Shown: positions 56,101-64,000 of the stretch, piece after piece
Position numbering within the stretch: the first letter of the stretch is position 1
Layout: the number at the start of each line of letters is the position of its first letter
Origin: Capitulum mitella
Lineage: Eukaryota; Arthropoda; Thecostraca; Pollicipedomorpha; Pollicipedidae
DNA length: 64,000 bases
Assembly: GCA_030062745.1 (NCBI GenBank)
Contig: CP099842.1
Location: 26,404,307-26,468,306 of the forward strand
Direction: 5' to 3'
Made by a program: the position numbers and the translations under genes
The notes under the pieces: generated by a model
The model's input: only the letters and a program-made list of their open reading frames with translations
What the model was told of the DNA's origin: nothing
Database searches by the model: none

Positions 56101-58929
56101 ACCGGTTCCGGGTCCCGCATTTGTTGCAACGTTTTGTGCTGCATGTCACGGTTATACATCCTTCAGTCTTTATTTTGCAAACTTTGGACGTACGACTAAG
56201 TTGTAACAACTTGTTTGCATCGGATGATTTATCTACAGCAATGGTGAAATCGTTCCATAGCTCCTTGCATGCTTCATCAGAATGTGGGAAACGCTGAAGC
56301 GTATCTCATTCATCCCTGTTCCAATCAATGTTTCTCTGAAAGGAAAATATTGTGTGCGACTCAAAGAAGGTGGTGTCGGTGCATTTCGGTTTCCATTGGA
56401 TCCTATGAGAGATAACATAAAGGGTGCTTTGAAGGAAACTGAAACGACTCCTGGCGGTGAATAAGGATTCAAACTACTATCTGCATGCAAATCATAGTTT
56501 CCGTTTACATCGTGACCCCTCCAAGGTCGATCGAGGCAGTAGAGGTAAATGCCCTTCATTTATTTATTTTTTTACGAATTTAGCCCGGACACTTTCAGGG
56601 AACAGTTTCATTTCATGGAACACTTTGAGGTTATACGGTTCCGTCTCCTTAACCGTTATTGTCAACATGGCCCTCCCTTTTCAACGTCCTGGATATACTG
56701 CTGACCAGTACTTTAACAATCACGACATCCTTTCAAAGTGCGCGTTTTTAGGAAGTCTTGCTGTGCAGCATTATAGCACAGGGCTCCCAATTCCGCACAT
56801 TTGATTGATTCCATTATAGCAAATGTATCACTTACATAGTTTTCTTAATGTCCTTCGAGTCTGTACGCTTTGTAAGCAATGGAATAAGCTTGCTGCTCCT
56901 CGAGTTATGAATGCGGAAGTTTAGGCGTAATCATTGTTTTAGTCTTGGATGTGAATTAATAGGGTCCCTTCCCCTGCGCATATCAATGGTTGTCCGCGCA
57001 GAAATTGAATTGGACGTGCAGCATCGTCACGTACATCATGAAATGTGTTTACGGAACCATAACGGACGTTATGAATATTATATGCAGTACGGGGTTCGAT
57101 GGTTATTAGATCATTCTTTATCGTCCAGATCAGATACATGATTATCCTTCATCGTCCCTCTCATGTGCAGATTACCTTCGGCTTTTATCGGAGCAGAGAT
57201 TTAATGGAAGAGGAAGATAAATTAAAATAAAAGCAGGCCTTATATCCTCCATCTCATATTCATCGCAACATGCACATTCATCGGTTTGCTTATCGAAAGT
57301 TTTTTACCGCGAATCTTCGCTCCTTCAGCCATCGGATTCCGGTCAATCAAAACCCTGCTTACATATACATCTTCTGCCATCTACCGCGGTTGCCAATTTC
57401 CGCCAGGGCCCGATCACCACCCTCCAGCATGCAAGCTCGCACCGGCTGGTCGCCGGCCGGCCATTGGCGCGTTTTTGCGGACGTTTTTTTCGCCGGAAAT
57501 TCATTGGTGTCGGCCTCGCGGCCTCGCAATAATGTGTCCATGAGCGGTTCGTGCCGTCCACCGTGCCAGCCGTCCGGGAGCACGGCCGGGGGCGCACCCA
57601 GGCGAGAGGCCGGGGAGGACGGGGCATCTTCTGGATGTCCGTTGGGTTGCGGTTGGCACGCTTAAATACCGGACGTAATAGCATAAATTTTTGGTCTCAT
57701 TGACGCCCGAACTCCTGGATCTTAGAATTTGAGCACAGGGATACAGAGCTTCCATTACTCCCTCCTACAGAAGTGCCATGCACGCTGCTGCCGACCCATT
57801 CAGTGGCTCCAGCGGCGCCGTTCTGGTAGCTGGCACTATCCCCGTCCAGCCAATGAGTTTGGTGAGTTAGGCGATTCGACCAAACAAACACAGCAGTACC
57901 TTGCAAACAACAGAAGCCATCAAGTATTATGATCAGCATTCGGACATTGCCTTCCGTGAAACGACTATGGAATGGATAAACTTTCAGTCATTCAAATTGG
58001 GTCAGGGCCATGACAGTAGAACAATGGAAATGTTTAAATGCTGCAAATAGTTTCAGAACGAAAGGGATCCTCCATATGTCCTGTCGCACTATACCATTAA
58101 AAGGCCAACTTGCGATATATGTCTACGGTGAGTGCTGACGCGTGCGAAAACAAAAATATCCTCACTATGAAAGAGTAGAACTGTGGGATATGTATGAAAG
58201 GTCTGAATGTGACATGAAATGACCCCAGTGTGGTGTTTTTCCCTTACGTCAGAAAAAGATATGTTGTCCCTACATCTTACCCGTTTGGTTCCTAATTATT
58301 CGTTTTTCTAATTTTCTTATTTCCTAACATTTCCCAACATAGTTATTCCTAGTAATTCCGTGCCGCGAAACCTTGAAAAACAGGCACGTCAGTACAGCTG
58401 GCCTGTCAGAAAATTGCATGCCTTGCGTTAAATCTGTCACTAAACTTCATTCAACTTCACTTACATAATCAAAAGTATGTCCACAGAGCTCCGTATTTTC
58501 TATCGCATGCACCACAGGCTCATAGAGGAGGATGTCCCCTGGACCGCGCTTTGCGCGTTACTCGCACTTTCACATCGAGAGACGCTTTGCCGCACTATAC
58601 GTGCCCCGTGCGTAAAGGCACCTAACGTTCCGATACGACCGCAGGTGGTTCCGCCGCCGTAACATGGTGACTTATGTACCTGGTCGTGATATATGTCTTA
58701 TTCACCAACAGTATTTTCCGGAAAGTTGGTCGCAATGAATCAACGATGTCCGTCCATCGTCCCGGAGCGGCTACCGTGAGAAGCTGAAGTTCACGTTTTG
58801 TCCGCCAGGGTGCACCCCGAGTCTACGTTGAACCTTCTACGTCGGGAGATCTCCGCCCAGCTGCTCGGCAACGAGCTGGCGCTGCGCCACTACAAGTTCG
58901 TCCGGCCCGTGGGAAAACATTTCACGCAA
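42956..58929 (+). CDS. SPATA1: SPATA1-like protein, 5' part (3 exons seen, continues beyond the window)
   Basis: Exons are 42956-44143, 52168-52274 and 58809-58929, with phases 0, 2 and 0 at their ends, all compatible. Exons 2 and 3 read DLHVYLVPREKWSAPRRLAE, TISLGFVR and then VHPESTLNLLRREISAQLLG, continuous across the splice. This is the pattern of the N-terminal domain of spermatogenesis-associated protein 1 (hVY-VP---W, t-S-GF-RV-p-lTL--LR). The 396-residue first exon is disordered and does not identify the family; its link to exon 2 is inferred from phase and order. The family is linked to sperm and cilia biology and its biochemical role is poorly known. Later exons (K-KQ---LK-F-PPYAPEPEL type) are not found before 64 kb, so the gene is cut by the window. 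Confidence 0.7.
44888..45150 (+). repeat. Dispersed repeat, family B, copy 2
   Basis: Second copy of the element at 40905-41145, roughly 75-80 % alike by eye. It carries TGACCTCAGGTCA at about 45026. The sequence just downstream has further AGGTCA half sites and a perfect 16-bp palindrome (45322-45337). Confidence 0.7.
48150..48350 (+). repeat. Dispersed repeat, family C, copy 2
   Basis: Contains gaccgaaatccgaagaaactc, matching the core of the copies at 39.5 kb (inverted) and 61.8 kb. It is preceded by ggatccagggaggggcc, similar to the ends of such elements. The boundaries are approximate. Confidence 0.4.
49325..49455 (-). repeat. Dispersed repeat, family A, copy 2
   Basis: On the minus strand it reads ccaattctttccag and then aaatttcaaaaagctggggg, matching copy 1 at 36065-36240 with scattered substitutions. 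It is followed on the + strand by the 27-bp tandem repeat. Confidence 0.55.
49483..49560. repeat. 27-bp tandem repeat, 3 copies
   Basis: gaatgatactgataatttga plus cgatgac repeats at 49483, 49510 and 49537, identical apart from the truncated end of the last unit. The unit length is a multiple of three, so the frame 49460-49681 reads NDTDNLTMT repeatedly. No other sign of coding is present. The identity of the copies implies a recent expansion. Confidence 0.95.
52168..52274 (+). CDS. SPATA1: SPATA1-like exon 2
   Basis: Begins after acceptor gttgcag with MGDLHVYLVPREKWSAPRRL and ends ISLGFV plus AG of an Arg codon, donor GTAGGG at 52275. An upstream acceptor (gttgcag ending at 52083) would extend the exon by 84 nt in the same frame with no stop. 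That added stretch is a diverged copy of this exon's own start (VGGLHLDLVPREKRRSLTLA). The shorter form fits the family better. Confidence 0.75.
52275..58808 (+). other. SPATA1-like intron 2
   Basis: Donor GTAGGG, acceptor gccag. AT-rich with GC-richer patches at about 53.5-53.7 and 57.4-57.66 kb and a 40-bp tandem repeat at 55481-55580. The possible exon 52931-53010 was examined and rejected on phase. I see nothing else. Confidence 0.6.
55481..55580. repeat. 40-bp tandem repeat, 2.5 copies
   Basis: Units start at 55481, 55521 and 55561. Each reads ccgatg-g-gctgccga, followed in the first two by ggtttgtcttgaccttgttg or close to it. The third unit stops after about 20 bases. Confidence 0.8.
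58809..58929 (+). CDS. SPATA1: SPATA1-like exon 3
   Basis: Acceptor gccag at 58808. The first G completes the Arg codon of exon 2, then VHPESTLNLLRREISAQLLG and NELALRHYKFVRPVGKHFTQ follow. The donor is GTCAGT at 58930, phase 0. GC-rich coding sequence stands out against AT-rich surroundings, as does exon 2. It matches the SPATA1 segment in which a ubiquitin-like -TL--LRE-L- helix is followed by -F-K-VG-. Confidence 0.8.
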
Positions 58930-61744
58930 GTCAGTGCGCCCTAATTTCTCTTGATTATACCGGTTTTTACGTTGCGAGTCTCCGCACCGACGGCTGCGCC
59001 CCGACTTTATCACGTTAAAATCGCCCTTGGACAAAACAACGCACAGCTGTAGGGGGCTTCCTATACGAGCGTTTGAATGTAGCGGCAGGTGGCAGAATTG
59101 ACAAGAACAGCTGACGAATTGCATTAATTCCAAGCATATGGCAGGCGGTCCGAACCTATCGTCTAGGAAGAGGCGAATCGTATCCCAATTGCCATAGTAA
59201 CTAGACTATCCGACGAGCTATGAGACTAGTCCTGAATCCACGATAGCATTAGCTATGACAATGAAACAGACTGTGCCGTTTTCCCGGAAAATGGCGTGCA
59301 AAAGAAAGGTGTCTTTAGTCGGTGCTTTTACTGGTGACCACTAGGGAAGACCTTTGAATATTTCTCAGCGGTCTGGACTCAGAACGATTTTTGGGATAGC
59401 GTTATACTGATGTGTCTCTCCTATGCTCGAACATCGGGATCGCAGAAGGATTCCACTCCATCACTTACTAAGAAAAGAGACCACAGTTACGGTTGCTCGC
59501 CCCATTTGCTTGGGACTATTCGCTTAATGTGTTTTTCCATCTCTCAGTGGCACATATTGCAACGGTAAGCTTCTTCGGTCATCACCTCGGTTTATCCGAG
59601 ACAAATCTCTGCAGGCAAGGAACCGTTGTTCAACAGGTGCAGAATATAAACCATTAAAGATGCATTTTGCATATTTATATTTTCACCGTCGAGATAGAAT
59701 GTCATGGGTTCAACCATCTGAAAAACCAGTTAACTGGAAGAGGCACCGTGAACGTTGATTCATGGCTGTAGTCCTCGGCGCGACGTCCAAGCGTCTCTGA
59801 GCATTCCTCTGGATCTCTGGCGCAGATCTGATCCATGCATGTTTGGACCGGATCAGTTTGTCCCTTAGAAACGCGACTGTAATCCAAACATGGGATAACA
59901 TGATTTACGCACGTCTGATATTATAGTAAATGATGGAACGACGAACATCATACAATATGACAATACACTAACAATACATAGCATTATGAAGAACTTTATG
60001 AAATTGGTGAAAAAACACTCAGAAAACAGCAGATCTCTGGCCGACTTTTCGCCTAATTTGTCCGCTTCACGTAAGGTTACTTTTCACGTCATCATATGGT
60101 GGGCCTTCTCAGAAACCGGAGTTGGAATGTTCCTGGGACTAGAGATATAACTACCTTCATAACTGGAAATGAAAGGCTATTTGGAGTCGCAATTTGTATG
60201 GCCTATGCAGAAGTATCGACAAAAAGAGTTCCCTGCCAGTCAAGTGGTCATTACTTACATATTAGACGGTTTTGCACAACCACAAGCATATTCAATAAAA
60301 CTACGCATGTCTGAGATACTTTCCTTCATTTCCTTGTAATCTAAATGTCTGATAGAAATAAAAACGGATACATTCACATGCTTTGAATAATGTGTTTCTG
60401 GGAATTAAATGACCAGTGACTGAGATATGAATACAAACATCATGCAGCCGGAATAAAAAAAAACAAATAAAATTAAACGGACAAATATTTGATGTACTCG
60501 GTGAGGTGATTTGCTTTTTTAGGTAACGACTAGCGGGAGCCGCCGGCCTTTGGCCGTCTTGTTCCCACGAAGTTGTCGCGGCCTGCGCTCATGTGCCCCA
60601 GTAAAAAGCGTCCTCGTTCCCCCATGTACGCCACGAAGAGAATGTGCGCCACTCCGGCCGCTTTTTAGGCCGTTTGCGCCGCCGCGCATTTATATCTCAG
60701 CGTCTTCGAGTTTTGCGTTCGAATCAAGCCTTGGCAGACGAGCTGATCGAATTGACCCCGGGACCGTCCCAAGATAGCATTGCACGCTTCACTGCCAACG
60801 AACAGCTTCTGCTCCGATGATCCAAGCGTTCGCGGTCTGATCTCCGGCAAAGCTCTCACGCCAGCCCCGCAGCACCGTTCAACAACCGCGCTGTGCGCTT
60901 CAGTCCGGCTCCAGTTTAACAGCTGATCGAGCTTCCCCCGACACTGCTCTGCAGTCGCGCTGCGCGCTCACATGGAAACAGACCGCCTTCGGCCATTTGA
61001 TCTGCATCTATGTCTTCGCGCTTTGCTTGTAAGCGCGATCGCTTTCAGAACGGTGTATCATGATATTTAAGATGTCGCCGCACGCTTTAATCGGGATTCT
61101 TTTCCACCGTTATTACCAAGCCGCCACTTACACATTCTCGTGTACTTTCGCCTTCTCAGGTTGGACGGTTACAAAGCGTTTTTTATACATATTCCATCAC
61201 CGTCAGCTGTCACGGTCTTCGTCAGTCTCCGTCTGTCTCACTGTGTCCGTCGTTTTCCCTTGGTCTCTCTCAGTGTCCGTTATGGTTTCTCTATCCTTCT
61301 CAGTCTCCCACACACTTACTTAGTCTTACTTTATTCTCTCTCAGTCACTATCGTAGATAACGAAAATATGCATTTTGGCAAAATATACAATGCATGTAGA
61401 AGACTCATGAAAAATTGCGCGTTTTTATGGCATTTTGGTCAGTTTTCGAAAGGAGTCCTACAGATCAGAAAGATGCGCAACGGAAGTTAGCCCAAAAACA
61501 AGCCTTACCGCGTCACACCATATTCGCCACCCATTCAGATAGAAATCAAGGCGGTACTACGCCGGCAAAAGGCTCCTCCCAACTGCGCGTGCTGATGCTG
61601 TTGATCAGAGAGTCGAACCAACTGTGGAAGTGCAATGGAACTGTGAGGAAAATCATAACCAGAGTGGATGTGACGTTATAGCAACACTTACAAGAAACGT
61701 GATCCGCGTGTTTTGTTTAGATGTTTCAAATCATTTCTTAAGCA

Positions 61745-61940
61745 AAACACTGGGGGCAAAAGGCCATGTCCCCCCTGCTTGACCTTAGCAATTTGACATT
61801 TTCTTTATGTGGTCTACAACAAAATAGTTAAGCGTGTCCAGAACTCGCAAAATCAAGGTGACCGGAATCCGAGGAGATTTCAGTTTTGAAGGAGATAAGG
61901 TTTGCCGCAGTCCCTCCATGGGGAAATCCTGGCTACGCTT
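61745..61940 (+). repeat. Dispersed repeat, family C, copy 3
   Basis: Contains gaccggaatccgaggagattt, preceded by gggggcaaaaggccatgtcc and ending cctggctacgctta. These match the other two copies in order. Approximate boundaries. Confidence 0.45.
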
Positions 61941-63424
61941 ATGACTTCAGAGATGGATAGGTAAAATGTGCTAGCTAACTAAAAATGCTAGCCTGCTGAC
62001 TTTTACAGTAGCTGAGATTTAATGGAATCAGCAATGGAAAAGACGTTTTAGTTCGGTTTAACACAAAACACCAAAATTTGCGACAATTTAAGTCGCATGG
62101 TTCAAATTTTGTTTGTAATCCTTGTACAAAATGTAAAGCTGTAACACGCCATCAGCTGCAATGCCATTCTGTTTGTAAACGGTTCGTGGGCCAGCAGCTA
62201 CAAGAATTCTCATGATTTTTGAATAATTCTTTTTCCGTCATTTCTGCTGTGTTTTGCGCAGCAGATTTCATCAAACTGTTTGTGTCTCGGGTCCTATTTC
62301 CTTGAGCAGACATTCGCTAATGCATTTTATTGATCAACGACTGGTATGACGTTTTCCGATGCGATTATCCCACGCGGAACTGCTGAGAGAATTCGTGAGC
62401 ATTTCAAGCTGTCCAATGTAGCACCTGGCTCCGCAGCCCTATATTTTGCCTTTATTTTCAACTCATCAGAACTTACGAGGCATAAAAGCCTCCCTCCGCA
62501 TCCCACCATAAAGTAATCCGTACAGGTGACGGCGAGATCTGAGCGTCGATGAAAGGCTTGTCAAGCGACAGTAACCAGAAGCCGCAGTGTTATTCCCAAT
62601 TAGTCAGCAATTCAAATGGAGCTATTCAGCATTTCTGCAGTGTTGTTATTTTGCATATTTTTAAACCGGGACGATAGCACGCTGCAAGAAGGGAAGAAGA
62701 GGAAATGAGAACAAGAGGCACAGGAGATAAAGGGATTAGGGCAAGAAAAGGACGCGTTAGATATTGAGAGTTCATTGAGAGTAAAGCCTATCAGCAACGA
62801 CCCTGACCTTTCCATTGACCTTTTTACGTATGGGTTTTCACTGGACCAAAATGCATCATACGGTTGATGCATTCATCTCCTACCCCAAAGACTATTGGGC
62901 AAACAGTTTTTCCGGCCTAATCCGTAACTAAAATTGTTTCGTTTGTGCTCCGTACAAGTTTAACACACCATCGCACCATACCGAACCCTCCTTGACTGCT
63001 GCGGCCCTTTCTGTGTGGCTCTGCCGTAGCTCTCTTCGTCAGTCGCTGGGACTTTTTGCGCCCATGGCTGTGGTATAGACGCCGCTGATAAGCAAACAAG
63101 ACAACGGACCAAATCCGGACCGCATACACAGAGGCCGCACCGCTCAGTGTCCAATTACGAGGGGTCAGGGCGCCGAATCCGTAAGAACTACGCAATAGAA
63201 CGCCCTCCGAACCGTGGCGGAACGGAGCTCCGAGCTCCGCGGTAAATCCTCTGTGTGGGTAGGCTGTCCCGCTAAACAAAGCGGCATGCGGTACAGCATA
63301 ACATGAATATAAGGTGTATTCGCAGCGACTCGGTCGACGTCGAATCTGTCGCCGATGTCATCTGTGACGTCATACCCCAAAGATTCCGCGCGTTTTGGTG
63401 CTCACAGCGGCCCGGACAATGGTT

Positions 63425-63440
63425 TTTGTGACGTCACAAA
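63425..63440. promoter_or_regulatory. Perfect 16-bp palindrome centred on a CRE
   Basis: tttgtgacgtcacaaa equals its own reverse complement. A second TGACGTCA lies 64 bases upstream (63365-63372). This matches the bZIP (CREB/ATF) consensus. No adjacent gene start is visible, so its role is unknown. Confidence 0.4.
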
Positions 63441-64000
63441 GAATCTTTGTCGGACGCGCAGAATATTTTTCAGTTGTTTGGTCAAAGTTGGACAGAAATG
63501 GCGCAACAGGTTCATTTATAAACTGGTTAGTTTATACGCAGTTTCTATGGTTACCGCTCATGCAAAGTACGAGCGGACCAAGGCTAATAAAGAAACGTGC
63601 TGGTCAAGGAGTGGCAGTGACTACTGGGGTAATTGGTTACTGTGTGGATGACGTTGCCAGTGTCTGAAGGGACCTGCCAAGGGAAAACAGGAACCGAAGA
63701 GGACACAAATTATAACATTATCTCGCTGGCAGCCAGTAACTGCGATTGGAAAATGTGAAGTCTTTGAGTTCTTTCTTTATCCGAACTCATGAAATACAGC
63801 AGGTTCGTAACCAATTCAATGCTGATTCACAATGTTCGTTGTCCGGTGTCAGTTATTGACAGACACAGAGATGTCTTGTATTCACTGTTATTGTCATCAA
63901 TCTGATAAAATTGTATAAAAAACTGTCGCGCTGCGAACATGTCCGGAAAAGATTCTACGTGACGCCACGCAGAATAGAATATTCTTCGCGTGGTGCGAAT

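Larger units (their letters stand above)
58930..64000 (+). other. Start of SPATA1-like intron 3 / window end
   Basis: AT-rich DNA with no exon I can support. It holds a GC-rich island at 60.54-60.97 kb, family C copy 3, and two perfect CRE sites at 63365-63372 and 63429-63436. Short frames here have no recognisable motif. Confidence 0.5.

Noticed and set aside
57729-57932. Frame with WHYPRPANEF near a GGTGAGTT donor-like site
   Set aside because: No family match, no suitable acceptor seen, and not needed by phase between exons 2 and 3.
1-64000. tRNA, rRNA, CRISPR or prokaryotic operon signals
   Set aside because: None seen on either strand. Tandem arrays here are minisatellites without spacer-repeat structure.

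Overview
This is animal nuclear DNA: a protein-coding gene split by GT-AG introns, with no bacterial features. The deuterostome/insect-type Shank architecture, short GC-rich exons, undepleted CpG, many GGCCGGCC-type runs and a degraded Penelope-like retroelement suggest an invertebrate, probably an arthropod. A crustacean is my best guess. The organism assignment is inference only.

Region 1 (1-6.2 kb) is GC-rich flank with degenerate tandem repeats and no supportable gene. Region 2 (6.1-35.6 kb, + strand) is a complete Shank gene (SH3 and multiple ankyrin repeat scaffold). It has twelve coding exons whose splice phases all match: SPN/ubiquitin-like domain, ankyrin repeats, SH3, PDZ, a long proline/alanine-rich tail with Homer-type PPxxF motifs, and a C-terminal SAM domain. 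The predicted protein is 1605 residues once two single-base gains are discounted, one in exon 3 and one in exon 9. As written, each base breaks the frame inside a conserved domain. A promoter-like block with a perfect CRE lies just upstream. A second possible first exon inside intron 2 (16242-16346) would splice in phase to exon 3 and give a form lacking the SPN domain.

Region 3 (35.6-42.3 kb) is AT-richer intergenic DNA holding a degraded Penelope-like element, an inverted pair of MITE-like elements and other dispersed repeats. Region 4 (42.3 kb to the window end, + strand) is the 5' part of a SPATA1-like gene: a large disordered first exon, then two short exons matching the SPATA1 N-terminal domain (DLHVYLVP..., then RVHPESTLNLLRREI...). 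Its later exons lie beyond the window. The second exon has a tandemly duplicated 3' splice site 84 nt upstream that stays in frame.

No tRNA, rRNA or CRISPR was found. I found no clearly undescribed multi-gene system. The most notable items are the in-frame duplicated acceptor, the candidate internal Shank promoter/first exon, the two exon frameshifts, and repeat copies carrying AGGTCA palindromes.
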